Shown: positions 28,744-36,727, counted from the stretch's first letter. The stretch is DNA of 64,000 bases from Sphingobacterium faecale (GCF_016746095.1 NZ_JAERTY010000002.1:124001-188000); one strand, 5' to 3'. Numbers and translations: made by a program. The notes: generated from the sequence alone by a model not told the origin.

Positions 28744-28765
28744 AAATACCTAGCCCTAGGTATTT
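28744..28765. promoter_or_regulatory. Palindromic candidate LuxR-type operator (CCTA-N4-TAGG core)
   Basis: Perfect 10-bp arms AAATACCTAG and CTAGGTATTT with a 2-bp centre. A second small palindrome, TGACAT-T-ATGTCA, abuts it at 28731-28743. The same 22-bp architecture recurs inside the palindrome at 31212-31233 (AAATACCCAG-N2-CTAGGTATTT). It lies between a PAS/LuxR gene and a small lipoprotein gene and has the size and symmetry of a lux-box-like site. Binding is inferred. Confidence 0.6.
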
Positions 28766-28896
28766 ACCAATACGGAGAAGTGGGCTTTCTTTGTAAAATA
28801 TTATTGCTGATAGCTAGTTGTGTAAATTATAAATATGAAATATCCACGATTGCTGAACACAAGGATTGATGAAAGCAAATTGGATTCGAAGACAAT

Positions 28897-28924
28897 CGGG
28901 ACGAAACTATAATCCCGTTTTTTT
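28897..28924 (+). terminator. Possible Rho-independent terminator
   Basis: A short stem CGGGA / TCCCG with an 11-nt loop is followed directly by seven T. It could end transcription from the PAS/LuxR gene or from a short transcript starting in 28647-28890. That region otherwise holds only the palindromes and a doubtful 25-codon frame. Confidence 0.5.
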
Positions 28925-29017
28925 GGCTTGTCACTTGTTTTTTAATGTAACAGGTTTTATAAAAGAAAACGTCTCAACTGATAGGTGTGAATTTTAATTG
29001 CTCATAATGTTTTAGAT

Positions 29018-29473
29018 ATGAAGAAAATAATATTTTTTTTTGGTAAGGTAGCCACATTGATTACAGTATTGACTTTTGGAGCATGTGACAAAAAGTCGGG
29101 GCAAGACGTAGAAACATTAACTTTGACCGAAAAAATGTTAATTGGAGACTGGTCTAGGATAAAAATAGAAGTTAAACTGCCGGATCAAGACTGGAAAGAT
29201 GATACTGGAGGATGTTCTTTAGGTGCAACTGAAAAGTTCAATGCTAATCGGAGTTGGCATTTGGTCACTCCGGGGTGTTCAGCTGGGGGGGAGATTCAGA
29301 GAGGGAGTTGGACTTATATGCCAGAAACTGATAGGCTCTTACTTAATGTCAATGGTATAGAAGGGACGCTTGTCAGAACAATAACAGAAGTAAATAAAGA
29401 AGGCTTGGTTCTTACTCATGAAGCGGGAACTCTGGACGGTAGAATTATTAGAACCTATTATGGAAGGCAATAG
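29018..29473 (+). CDS. Small lipocalin-like lipoprotein
   Basis: 151 residues. A signal peptide ends in a lipobox-like FGAC with the cysteine at about residue 23. The mature part (LTLTEKMLIGDWSRIKIEV, then FNANRSWHLV, GSWTYMPETDRLLLNV) follows the beta-strand plan of lipocalin-like and META-like Bacteroidota lipoproteins, with 'G-x-W' near the first strand. Two further cysteines (CSLG and GCSAGG) could form a disulfide. It lies between PAS/LuxR genes, downstream of the 28744 palindrome. Its plan resembles the lipoprotein at 31325. Ligand and role unknown. Confidence 0.7.
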   Translation: MKKIIFFFGKVATLITVLTFGACDKKSGQDVETLTLTEKMLIGDWSRIKIEVKLPDQDWKDDTGGCSLGATEKFNANRSWHLVTPGCSAGGEIQRGSWTYMPETDRLLLNVNGIEGTLVRTITEVNKEGLVLTHEAGTLDGRIIRTYYGRQ

Positions 29474-29588
29474 CAATACTGTATGTTAATACAGAAATAT
29501 CCTACATGACGGTTTATCTCATTAGTTGAGGAGTCCCGAAAAACAGTTGCATTAGATAAAATTCTGATTATGGTGTCTGTCTGATATG

Positions 29589-30368
29589 CTATATCCATCC
29601 TTCGCGTAAGGCTTTCGAACCTAACTCAACAAAAGATTTACAGTTGGATTTTCTGAGAATGTTTTTGCGGTGTACACTTACGGTGTGTTGGGATATGTAG
29701 AGTGAAGATGCGATTTCGGGAGTCGTTTTTCCTAAAAGAGCTAATTGGATTATTTCTTTTTCCCGAGCCGTAAATAAAGAGGGCGGATTTGTGTTACGTT
29801 TTCCCGAAGGGGTTAGTGCGCTGTAGTATGAAGGTTGATCCTCTAATCCTATAAAAGAGAGATTAATACCTTTGTCCTCCGTTTTAAGGTGAGAAATATC
29901 GGTGTGAACGCCGAGCACTCTGACGACGGCTCCATCTTCGTTGGTTTGTATGGTGCTGATTTGCTGTAATATCCATTTGTATGAGCCGTCAGCACAGCGT
30001 AAGCGATAGTCGTAACTGACTTTATATTTCAAGACCTGATCCGGTGTGAGTTTTGAAAAGAAAGCAGTAACCTCTTGTTCATACATGATGAAACGGGATT
30101 GATCTTCAGGATGTATATTGGTCACTAAGTATTCGGTAGAAAAGTTATCTATTGACCATCCCAAAATAGTGCTTAGACTCTCACTGACAAATTCCATTTC
30201 AACGTTCCCTACATTGAAGATATAGTAATAATAGGCGTCCAGATGAAATCTAGCCAATAGCTTTTTATATATTTCGAGTTGAAATGAATAAGGTAAATCA
30301 GCTTCGGGTGCATATTTTGCAATTTCCTGCCAGGTTTGTTTTGCTTGGTTATATTTCGATAGATCCAT
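29589..30368 (-). CDS. PAS-domain LuxR-type transcriptional regulator
   Basis: 259 residues. PAS core around residues 50-165 (MEFVSESLSTILGWSIDNFSTEYLVTNIHPEDQSRF, then YDYRLRCADGSYKWILQQISTIQTNEDGAVVRVLGVHTDIS with a clear PAC motif). The LuxR helix-turn-helix is at about 198-255: LFTAREKEIIQLALLGKTTPEIASSLYISQHTVSVHRKNIL. It follows the LuxR gene at 30380 by 11 bp on the same strand, probably as an operon, and is paralogous to the gene at 27954. No transmembrane or receiver domain. Confidence 0.88.
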   Translation of the reverse strand: MDLSKYNQAKQTWQEIAKYAPEADLPYSFQLEIYKKLLARFHLDAYYYYIFNVGNVEMEFVSESLSTILGWSIDNFSTEYLVTNIHPEDQSRFIMYEQEVTAFFSKLTPDQVLKYKVSYDYRLRCADGSYKWILQQISTIQTNEDGAVVRVLGVHTDISHLKTEDKGINLSFIGLEDQPSYYSALTPSGKRNTNPPSLFTAREKEIIQLALLGKTTPEIASSLYISQHTVSVHRKNILRKSNCKSFVELGSKALREGWI

Positions 30369-30379
30369 ATGCTTTTCTT

Positions 30380-31084
30380 TTAAATCAAATCAAAAGCCAT
30401 TGCGAACCGTAATAAATCAGCAAAAGAATTACACTCGATTTTACGAACGATATTTTTACGGTGTGTGGATACGGTATGCGGGGAGATAAAAAGTTGATCA
30501 GCGATTTCATTACTCGATTTACCATTTGCTAATAGCGTTATAATCTCTTTTTCTCTGGTCGTGAGTTCAGCAAAACGCCTATAGTTATTTCGGATGTATT
30601 GGTCCTGATCCAAGGTTTTGTTGACGCGTGATATGAGGTGATCCATCCCAATAACGGGCGAAGAAAGCAGTATGATTTTATACTCCAATTGATTGAACAT
30701 TTTCACTTGTACTACTTTTAATACGGTATAAAACCAGGTGTAATCGGTATCGCCGTAAAGCTTGACCCGTTGAAAGAAGTTATATTGCTTGTCAAAGTCA
30801 CCTAATACCAGATAATTGTTCATGCCTTCAAAAATGCCATAGGTTTCTTCTTTGACAAAGTAACGATCGTAGTATGCTTCTCCTAATTGATTGACCTCAT
30901 CTACTGATGAGCCTAGATGTTCACAGCCCCAACTGTTCATATAGCTACAACCGGTAGGACGTAGACCATCCAGGTCCTGAATCATGAGCGAGGCCGGAAC
31001 GATATCGCCAATGTCGGGGATGTTGAAGTCGCCGTATTTGAGTCCTTTGGATATGCCATGTAATTGTGTGGCCAAGGTATCCAT
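30380..31084 (-). CDS. LuxR-type transcriptional regulator (PAS-like N-terminus)
   Basis: 234 residues. The C-terminal domain (about 172-232) is a clear LuxR helix-turn-helix: FAELTTREKEIITLLANGKSSNEIADQLFISPHTVSTHRKNIVRK. The N-terminal 165 residues are diverged: 'SYMNSWGCEHLGSSVDEVNQLGEAYYDRYF' has the register of a PAS domain but lacks the clear PAC strand motif. It is the first gene of a two-gene minus-strand unit, and its upstream region contains the 52-bp palindrome. It may control itself and the divergent lipoprotein gene at 31325. Confidence 0.82.
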   Translation of the reverse strand: MDTLATQLHGISKGLKYGDFNIPDIGDIVPASLMIQDLDGLRPTGCSYMNSWGCEHLGSSVDEVNQLGEAYYDRYFVKEETYGIFEGMNNYLVLGDFDKQYNFFQRVKLYGDTDYTWFYTVLKVVQVKMFNQLEYKIILLSSPVIGMDHLISRVNKTLDQDQYIRNNYRRFAELTTREKEIITLLANGKSSNEIADQLFISPHTVSTHRKNIVRKIECNSFADLLRFAMAFDLI

Positions 31085-31196
31085 AATTTCTAATCTAAAA
31101 TGGTTGTAAAAATTACTATTTTTCCTGTTTACAATATTTGTTTGGTATAATTAATTGCAAATCAATGCTAATATAGAAAATAAAACTGGTTTTGCA

Positions 31197-31248
31197 AGTT
31201 TATGTTGAAGTAAATACCCAGATCTAGGTATTTACTTCAACATAAACT
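31197..31248. promoter_or_regulatory. 52-bp near-perfect palindrome, candidate operator
   Basis: Arms of 22 bp at 31197-31218 and 31227-31248 are exactly complementary; the 8-bp centre CAGATCTA has one mismatched pair, giving 25 of 26 pairs. Its core at 31212-31233 has the same AAATACCyAG-N2-CTAGGTATTT layout as 28744-28765. It separates a LuxR-type gene from a divergent lipoprotein gene. The right arm ends 6 bp before a -7 box and covers the -33 position, a place where a bound regulator would affect initiation. A hairpin role in RNA is also possible. Confidence 0.65.
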
Positions 31249-31261
31249 CTGTTTAATTTTG
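31231..31261 (+). promoter_or_regulatory. Putative promoter of the lipoprotein gene
   Basis: A -7 box TAATTTTG (31254-31261) matches TAnnTTTG, with TTTA at 31231-31234 at 19-bp spacing as a partial -33. The upstream element lies inside the right arm of the palindrome. Confidence 0.45.
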
Positions 31262-31324
31262 TCAAAGATTAATAGGAGTAGTTAGATGTCCTCCTCTGTT
31301 ATAAATATTAATAAGTATAAATTG

Positions 31325-31720
31325 ATGAAAATAATGAAAACGATAAGCCTTTTTATCTTGGCTTTAATTTTTGGTTTTAGTGGCTGTAAGGAAGATAGAA
31401 ATCTGGTAGAGCCGGAGGCTAGCCTCTTGGGAAGCTGGGTATTTCAGTCTACTACCTTTGATGGTGTCAAAGAAGATTACGGACACTCTTGCAGTTCTAA
31501 AAAGGACTATGTTGAGTTTAAGTTAGGGGGAGAGTTGAAGAATTTCGTATACGAAGATGATTGTTCAGAAGATGTAGACAAGGGGACGTATTCGATCGAC
31601 GGGGATAAGGTTACGCTCCGTAGTGTAGATATTGGTACGGAGACTTACACGTTCAAGATCAATGGAAAGATTTTAACCATGGAACAGCCAGGTGAAGTGA
31701 CCATTTTGGTGAGGAAGTAA
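31325..31720 (+). CDS. Small lipocalin-like lipoprotein
   Basis: About 131 residues from ATG 31325; an earlier in-frame ATG at 31286 would add 13 polar residues before the signal peptide. The leader MKIMKTISLFILALIFGFSGC is a classical lipoprotein signal. The mature part begins with a LLGSWVFQSTTFDGV strand, then YVEFKLGGELKNFVYEDDC, GTYSIDGDKVTLRSV and TYTFKINGKILTMEQ, the lipocalin-like strand order seen in many Bacteroidota lipoproteins. The plan matches the lipoprotein at 29018. Neighbouring palindrome and LuxR genes suggest regulation by that system. Confidence 0.75.
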   Translation: MKIMKTISLFILALIFGFSGCKEDRNLVEPEASLLGSWVFQSTTFDGVKEDYGHSCSSKKDYVEFKLGGELKNFVYEDDCSEDVDKGTYSIDGDKVTLRSVDIGTETYTFKINGKILTMEQPGEVTILVRK

Positions 31721-31863
31721 AGTGAGGCAGTGGAATTATTAGTATTTTGATGATCAGGTCGGTTGTCACACGTTGTTTGCTAGAAATGATAGTCTCGAGA
31801 GCTCCCACACTAGGTGGTCTTAAACACCACAAAGCCTATTAAAGACGAGCTAGAAGTTCCATT

Positions 31864-32364
31864 ATGAAAATACCCAACCCTTATACAGTCTGTAATGAGG
31901 ACTTTACTGGCCGTATCGAGGTGGTATGCCCGCGCTGCGAAAAGAGAGCGTTGATCATCGGAGCAAATATCTATGAATCGATGTCTGTACATGAAGAAAG
32001 GGGACGTTTTTCTTGCGTATCCTGTGGTTACGCTATTAAATACGGAAGTACGCCAAAGGTTGCTGTGTACGTCGAAAGTCGTGGAGTGCCTAAGTATACT
32101 CGAGTATTGCACCGAAATGCACCAATAGATCCTTTCTTCGGATTCGCGCTGTGGTATTGTATCGAGGCGAATGAAGGTGTACTCTGGGCTTATAATCTTG
32201 AGCATCTGTCGGTTATCGAAGCGTATGTGATAGGTTCTTTGCGAGAGCGAAAGGGGATGCCCTATCAGAATAATAGCATCGCGAGCCGACTGCCCAAGTG
32301 GGTGAGTGCAGCTAAAAATCGAGAGTACGTATTGCGACTGATCGCTAATGCGAAAAATAGGTGA
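31864..32364 (+). CDS. Zinc-ribbon hypothetical protein
   Basis: 166 residues. Two CxxC pairs, C22-P-R-C25 and C51-V-S-C54, 25 residues apart, form a probable zinc ribbon at the N-terminus. The remainder has no signal peptide and contains YVESRGVPKYTRVLHRNAPIDPFFGFALWYCIEANEGVLWAYNLEHLSVIEAYVIGSLRER, a conserved-looking block I recognise only as a Bacteroidota 'zinc ribbon' hypothetical. It may bind DNA, RNA or another protein. A long frame on the other strand overlaps it but shows no protein-like features. Confidence 0.72.
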   Translation: MKIPNPYTVCNEDFTGRIEVVCPRCEKRALIIGANIYESMSVHEERGRFSCVSCGYAIKYGSTPKVAVYVESRGVPKYTRVLHRNAPIDPFFGFALWYCIEANEGVLWAYNLEHLSVIEAYVIGSLRERKGMPYQNNSIASRLPKWVSAAKNREYVLRLIANAKNR

Positions 32365-32411
32365 TACACTGTAGTTAAGAACAGAAATCTTTGAACAATT
32401 GAAGGAACTAT

Positions 32412-32504
32412 ATGATTAAGAAAGAGGTTAACGAAGATTTGATTATAGGTGTTATTTCTGCATTTATTTTTATTTCAGGTGTGTTTATTTGGTTTTTGGG
32501 ATAA
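32412..32504 (+). CDS. Possible 30-residue single-helix membrane protein
   Basis: An ATG followed by a basic/acidic start (IKKEVNEDL) and one hydrophobic helix (IIGVISAFIFISGVFIWFLG), ending in two consecutive TAA stops. It lies 47 bp after the zinc-ribbon gene, on the same strand. The composition suits a small membrane protein, but I see no clear ribosome binding site; it could be chance. Confidence 0.4.
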   Translation: MIKKEVNEDLIIGVISAFIFISGVFIWFLG

Positions 32505-32578
32505 TAAAGCTACGCTGCCGAAAGTATGGCCTTTAGGGGGATTTGCAGCAGCGTAGTTTTAATGACAGTAAAAGTAAA

Positions 32579-32665
32579 CGTCACCCCCACGTTGTGGAAA
32601 GGTCTACAAACTGTATAGGGTTAATATATAGCTTCTAGATCCCTCCACTACGGTCGGGAGGACGG
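32579..32665. repeat. Interspersed inverted-repeat element, family B
   Basis: Left arm starts CGTCACCCCC and ends GGAAAGGTCTA; right arm starts TAGATCCCTCC and ends GGAGGACGG. The centre holds the family core GGGTTAATATATAGCTTC. Homologous copies lie at 40740-40825, 58789-58876 and 58982-59069. The arms are imperfectly complementary in each copy. Confidence 0.8.
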
Positions 32666-32680
32666 CATGTTTACAAATCT

Positions 32681-32810
32681 GTCATTGGTAGGAAGTACGA
32701 CGACCGCCGAGGGCATAGGCGTAGCAAACCAATCTGTTTTTAAGTAAGTTAGATTGCCACACCATTCCCGATTCTCGGGACAGGCTATTCCTCAGGTTCG
32801 CAATGATGAT
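32681..32810. repeat. GTCATTG...CGCAATGA intergenic repeat
   Basis: Begins GTCATTGG and ends TTCGCAATGATGA, with GCAAACCAATC and GATTGCCAC as inner complementary blocks; an extra hairpin TCCCGA-TTC-TCGGGA sits at 32766-32780. It resembles the imperfect palindrome at 59187-59283 and the widespread GTCATTGCGAGG-type bacterial intergenic repeats. Confidence 0.6.
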
Positions 32811-32861
32811 GATTTGTTGCTATTAGACAGTCTCATCGGTGTTTAAATATAAATGAGATAA

Positions 32862-33866
32862 TTACTTCTTTACCAATTCGACACGTCTGTTTTTAGCTTT
32901 ATTGCCCTCACTGTCGTTGGCTACAAGTGGGCGATCGGCTCCGAATCCTTGGGCTTTTAGTCTAGACTTGTCAATACCATCAGCAGTCAATGCATTCAAT
33001 ACCGCGTTGGCACGTTCTCCGGAAAGTTTTTTATTATGTGCAGCATCCCCCGTATTGTCCGTATGTCCTTCGATGCTTATGGTGAGTGTACTTTCTTTTT
33101 TTAATGCAGTCGCGATTTGTTGTACGACTTCCTTCCCGTCCGTTGTCAGGTTAGATTTGTCGGTGTCAAAGTTGATGTACAGGATTGTTTTCCCTTTTTC
33201 GTTGAGGTCTTTTGCAATTTCATCGGCCGTAATCTTGGTGATCGTCTGCGTCATTGTCCCTTCTTGAAGGATGTTTAGTTTTCCAGCAGCATTGTTGGCA
33301 CTGAATTGTATATAAATATTGCCTTGATCTTTGGTACGGATTACATAAAACTTGATGTTTTCGTCGGCATAGCCCATGTCACCCTCATCGCCTTTATTTG
33401 GATCCTGTTTGTTATAGCGGTCATATTCCTCACGACCTATTGTTCCGTCAAATACTTTGACAGCACCTACCGAATGTAGATAGTCTTCTATACTTTTTTC
33501 ATAATAGCGTTTGGAAAACTGCTCTCCTTGTTCAGCATCAACGTTGATTTTGTAAAGCTTCCCTTCGAATGGCGTCATCACACCATTTACTGGGAAAAAG
33601 CACACACCAAAATCTTTTTGAAAAGGTCTGTTGTTGTGTTTTAGTCCTTTTGGTAACGTAAAATAAGGGAAGGTTCCTATATCATATGTTGTTACAGGGA
33701 TACTCCCCATATCCAATGTCGTGTTAAGGTTCGCTGGAGCATTTTCACTCTCGGCACTTTGCGTGAATAATACGCTATCTTGCATAGTGTTGTTTTCTTG
33801 CTTAGGGGGATTATTACAAGCGATAAGTAGTGCTGCCGAAGCAAACAATAGTGTGGTCTTTATCAT
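32862..33866 (-). CDS. OmpA-like lipoprotein
   Basis: 334 residues from the ATG at 33866; the signal MIKTTLLFASAALLIAC gives a lipidated Cys17. The mature N-terminal region (about 17-215) is unknown but shared with the paralogue at 35717, including FPYFTLPKGL, CFFPVNGVMTPFEGKLYK and DRYNKQDPNKGDEGDMGYADENIKF. The C-terminal OmpA domain (about 225-334) has INFDTDKSNLT, IEGHTDNTGDAAHNKKLSGERANAV and GADRPLVANDSEGNKAKNRRVEL, the peptidoglycan-binding signature. It should tether the outer membrane to peptidoglycan. An upstream ATG adding 16 residues is unlikely because it would bury the signal peptide. Confidence 0.87.
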   Translation of the reverse strand: MIKTTLLFASAALLIACNNPPKQENNTMQDSVLFTQSAESENAPANLNTTLDMGSIPVTTYDIGTFPYFTLPKGLKHNNRPFQKDFGVCFFPVNGVMTPFEGKLYKINVDAEQGEQFSKRYYEKSIEDYLHSVGAVKVFDGTIGREEYDRYNKQDPNKGDEGDMGYADENIKFYVIRTKDQGNIYIQFSANNAAGKLNILQEGTMTQTITKITADEIAKDLNEKGKTILYINFDTDKSNLTTDGKEVVQQIATALKKESTLTISIEGHTDNTGDAAHNKKLSGERANAVLNALTADGIDKSRLKAQGFGADRPLVANDSEGNKAKNRRVELVKK

Positions 33867-33991
33867 AGATTTCAATATAAATTGATTTCTAATTTCTGTA
33901 AAATCATGGGACAAACCAAGTTAAATTATTAATTTGATAGATCTCGATACCTCTACTAGGTCTATATATGCCGCTTGATAGGACGAATCTT

Positions 33992-34936
33992 CTATTTTGA
34001 TAATACTCCCCATCCACTCATCATGATTGGTAATGCTTTGAAAGCCCATTCGGCACTTAAATCCGTGTATACAGGCTGAGCTGTACGGCTTTGTAATTCA
34101 TCGTTTTTAACAATCCGCTGTTCAATGTTTTTGGGTTTCATGACCAGTGTAGGGGTTTTATCATCAATGAAATAGATGTCTATGCGCAGAATGCCGTTTT
34201 CTTCTTCTAGATAAAATGGATGTGTAAAATTAATGGTTTTATTAAATAGAGGAGAAGTGTAGACCAATAGTTTCCGCATGTTCATAGGGGCGTCTGGGTC
34301 TATGGCTTTTGGTGTGAGTTGAGATACGTTGCACAGATAGCCATTTACAACCTCGGTTTTATTAAGCTCGGTTCTGTTGAAGTTCTCGAGCTCAATATTG
34401 CTGTTTGCTCCTGCACCAGGATTTTTACTGGGTATGTAGTGTGCATATATTTTTCGATCACTTTCAGCAATTTCACTTGTTTTTGTCAGTGTTTCGAGAT
34501 AAAGACTGCCTTTATCCAGAAGCTCATCGTGGTAGTTGTCCATTTCCCAACCAAATCCTTTCACTTTGCCGAGCACTTTGTTGTCCTTGACGTAGTAGGT
34601 ACAAGAAGTTGTGTTCATGGATAAAGCGAGCCCAGCGAGTGGATTTTTGGATGCAATCTCTTCCACTGTTTTAACAATAGCCTGTACGTCTTTGTCTTTT
34701 TGTAATAGATTTTGATATTGCGACTTGGGATCAGCTTGAGAGAAATCGACCTTACCGACGAGCTTGCTCAACTCTACTTCTTGAGAGAAGATGCCCATTT
34801 CTATTGTTCCTTGGTTAAAAGTCTCTGTTTTGATGTTTTGATCGACGATATCTTCATTCTTGTCTTTGCTACAGTGCGCAAATAAGGCGAGAGCGGCAAC
34901 TGTTATGCCGCTTTTTATTATATTTCTGAATCTCAT
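33992..34936 (-). CDS. Unknown lipoprotein, 314 aa
   Basis: Signal peptide MRFRNIIKSGITVAALALFAHC with lipidated Cys at about residue 22. The mature protein is largely beta/alpha mixed: FNQGTIEMGIFSQEVELSKLV opens a domain that resembles DUF4412-like Bacteroidota proteins (repeated 'NFNRTELNKTEVVNGYLCN', 'MKPKNIEQRIVKND'), but I cannot assign the family firmly. It lies 5 bp after the lipoprotein at 34942, so both belong to one operon, probably with the OmpA-like gene further upstream. Confidence 0.72.
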   Translation of the reverse strand: MRFRNIIKSGITVAALALFAHCSKDKNEDIVDQNIKTETFNQGTIEMGIFSQEVELSKLVGKVDFSQADPKSQYQNLLQKDKDVQAIVKTVEEIASKNPLAGLALSMNTTSCTYYVKDNKVLGKVKGFGWEMDNYHDELLDKGSLYLETLTKTSEIAESDRKIYAHYIPSKNPGAGANSNIELENFNRTELNKTEVVNGYLCNVSQLTPKAIDPDAPMNMRKLLVYTSPLFNKTINFTHPFYLEEENGILRIDIYFIDDKTPTLVMKPKNIEQRIVKNDELQSRTAQPVYTDLSAEWAFKALPIMMSGWGVLSK

Positions 34937-34941
34937 TTTTC

Positions 34942-35634
34942 TTATTTAACCGTGTAGTTGACCAAACCGTAGCTCTCGCTGTCTAAATCGTTATAGGTTG
35001 TTTTTTCGAAAATGATACCGATACCTTTGGCTAGCCAAGTTTCATAGGTGATTTTTTCGGTGTAACCGGTTATGCTGTTGTAAATAGTTTTTTTGAGTTC
35101 TGATTTTAAAACATCTTTATATGTTTTTCCATTGATGGTGGTATTAGCGGCTTTTTCTAATATTCGACCTTCATTATGGTGTGTGATTGTGCCAGAAGCT
35201 TGCCCCGAGATTTGTAAGGTTACTTCTTCTTTCCATATTTCACCTACTTTCAGGTTGGTATTGATATAGGTTGCGGTACCTGCTGAGGTGTTTATCCCCA
35301 TTTGCGAAGTCGCACCATGGAGGGAGATAAATACGCCGTTTTCTTCACGAAAGCCGTCATTTAATTCTACGTCGGCATCGATTCCAAGAGGTTTGAACTG
35401 GAAGTATGTTTTGCCTTCATGCGTTAATGATTTGTGGATTAGATATTGATACGTGTCTTCAGTATCTTCCGTGTTTACAAGGTTCCATTGGTTGCCTATG
35501 GCAAAGGGCCAATATGTACCGCTGACATAGCCGCCTTCTCCGGGAGTGGGCTCGGCACCATCGTCGGATTTGCTACAGGAAGTGAATAGGCATACAATGG
35601 CTAAAAGCGAATAAAGAATGGTGTTTTTTATCAT
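34942..35634 (-). CDS. Unknown lipoprotein, 230 aa
   Basis: Signal peptide MIKNTILYSLLAIVCLFTSC, lipidated Cys20, then a short acidic/Gly-Pro linker (SKSDDGAEPTPGEGG). The mature part starts GTYWPFAIGNQWNLVNTEDTEDTYQYLI, a pattern common in Bacteroidota lipoproteins whose first strand is 'Y-x-P-x-x-x-G-N-x-W'. Later strands repeat KTYKDVLKSELKKTIYNSITGYTEKITYETWLAKGIGII. No catalytic motif. It lies 82 bp downstream of the OmpA-like gene at 35717 on the same strand. Confidence 0.73.
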   Translation of the reverse strand: MIKNTILYSLLAIVCLFTSCSKSDDGAEPTPGEGGYVSGTYWPFAIGNQWNLVNTEDTEDTYQYLIHKSLTHEGKTYFQFKPLGIDADVELNDGFREENGVFISLHGATSQMGINTSAGTATYINTNLKVGEIWKEEVTLQISGQASGTITHHNEGRILEKAANTTINGKTYKDVLKSELKKTIYNSITGYTEKITYETWLAKGIGIIFEKTTYNDLDSESYGLVNYTVK

Positions 35635-35648
35635 GATTTTTAAAATAG

Positions 35649-35686
35649 ATATCTCTATCCATCTAGTTTTAAATAGATAGAGATAT
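35649..35686. repeat. Inverted repeat ATATCTCTATC...GATAGAGATAT
   Basis: Eleven-base perfect arms with a 16-nt AT-rich loop containing further TCTA/TAGA complementarity, placed between two lipoprotein genes of one presumed operon. It may reduce read-through or stabilise processed mRNA ends; there is no strong T-run. Confidence 0.55.
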
Positions 35687-35716
35687 GGTTATATAAAGCG
35701 TAAAATGATTTGTTAT

Positions 35717-36727
35717 TTAGTCGTTCTTTATGAGTTCGACTCGTCTGTTTTTGGATTTGTTTTCTTCGCTGTCGTTAGCAACTAGGGGACGATCAGCACC
35801 GAAGCCCTTTGCGGTAAGCCGTGACTTATCAATACCATCTGCAACCAGTGCTTTTACTACGGATTCGGCTCGTGCTTGGGATAGCTTTTTATTGTGTGCA
35901 GCATCACCAGTATTATCAGTATGCCCCTCAATAGTGATTTTTACCACTGCGTCTTTTTTTAAAGCGGCGACAATTTGGTCTGTTACCTCTTTTCCATCTG
36001 TAGTGAGGTCAGCTTTATCAATATCAAAATTGATATAAAGAATGGATTTCCCCTTTTCGTTTAGATCTTTGGCAATTTCATCGGCTGTGACTTTGGTGAT
36101 GGTTTGCTGAAATGCTTCTTCTTGTAAAACGTTGAGCGACGCTCCAGCGTTGTTTGACAGGTATTGTATGTAAATGTTTCCTTTGTCTTTTGTACGAAGT
36201 GCCCAGAACTTTATGTTTTGCCCTGCATAGCCTATATCACCTTCACCACCCTTATCTGGGTCTTGCTTGTTGTATCTGTCGTATTCTTCTTTGGTGATCT
36301 CGCCATCAAATATCTTTACCGCCCCTATGGATTGCAGGTATTCTGCCATGCTCTTTTCGAAGAAGTGTTGCGAAAAATCTTCACCGCGTATAGGGGATAC
36401 AAAAGTTTTATATAGTCTGCCCTCAAAGGGAGTCATGATGCCATCTATAGGGAAAAAACATACATCAAATTTACGCAGCATGGGTTTGTTCATTTCTTCT
36501 AATCCCTTGGGAAGGTTAATAAAAGGAAAGTCGCCGATAGCTGTTGTGGTGACTGGGATATTTGAAATATCGAAAGCCGTGGCCGCTTCTTCGTTGTTAG
36601 GGGGGGCGCTACTTGTTGCTGTATTGTTCAGACTGTCTTGGTTATTGTCTTGTTCCCCTTGTTTGGGCGAATTGTTACACGCAATCATCAATGCAGCTGA
36701 AGCGAATAATAATGTCGTCTTTTTCAT
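35717..36727 (-). CDS. OmpA-like lipoprotein, paralogue
   Basis: 336 residues. MKKTTLLFASAALMIAC is nearly identical to the leader of the gene at 32862, and the homology runs throughout: NIPVTTTAIGDFPFINLPKGL, CFFPIDGIMTPFEGRLYK, DRYNKQDPDKGGEGDIGYAGQNIKF and the C-terminal OmpA domain with IEGHTDNTGDAAHNKKLSQARAESVV and GADRPLVANDSEENKSKNRRVEL. It should bind peptidoglycan. The variable low-complexity linker after the lipid anchor (EQDNNQDSLNNTATSSAPPNN) is longer than in its sister. It lies directly downstream of the response-regulator gene, behind tandem dyads. Confidence 0.87.
   Translation of the reverse strand: MKKTTLLFASAALMIACNNSPKQGEQDNNQDSLNNTATSSAPPNNEEAATAFDISNIPVTTTAIGDFPFINLPKGLEEMNKPMLRKFDVCFFPIDGIMTPFEGRLYKTFVSPIRGEDFSQHFFEKSMAEYLQSIGAVKIFDGEITKEEYDRYNKQDPDKGGEGDIGYAGQNIKFWALRTKDKGNIYIQYLSNNAGASLNVLQEEAFQQTITKVTADEIAKDLNEKGKSILYINFDIDKADLTTDGKEVTDQIVAALKKDAVVKITIEGHTDNTGDAAHNKKLSQARAESVVKALVADGIDKSRLTAKGFGADRPLVANDSEENKSKNRRVELIKND

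Noticed and set aside
28835..28912. 25-codon frame before a T-run hairpin
   Set aside because: Very short, polar, no hydrophobic or motif features; more likely non-coding.
31810..32205. 131-codon minus-strand frame
   Set aside because: Overlaps the zinc-ribbon gene, which has paired CxxC motifs; this frame shows no motif or signal.
33938..33956. ACCT-N5-AGGT dyad upstream of an OmpA-like gene as a member of the CCTA-N4-TAGG group
   Set aside because: Spacing is off by one base and the outer bases do not match; not counted.
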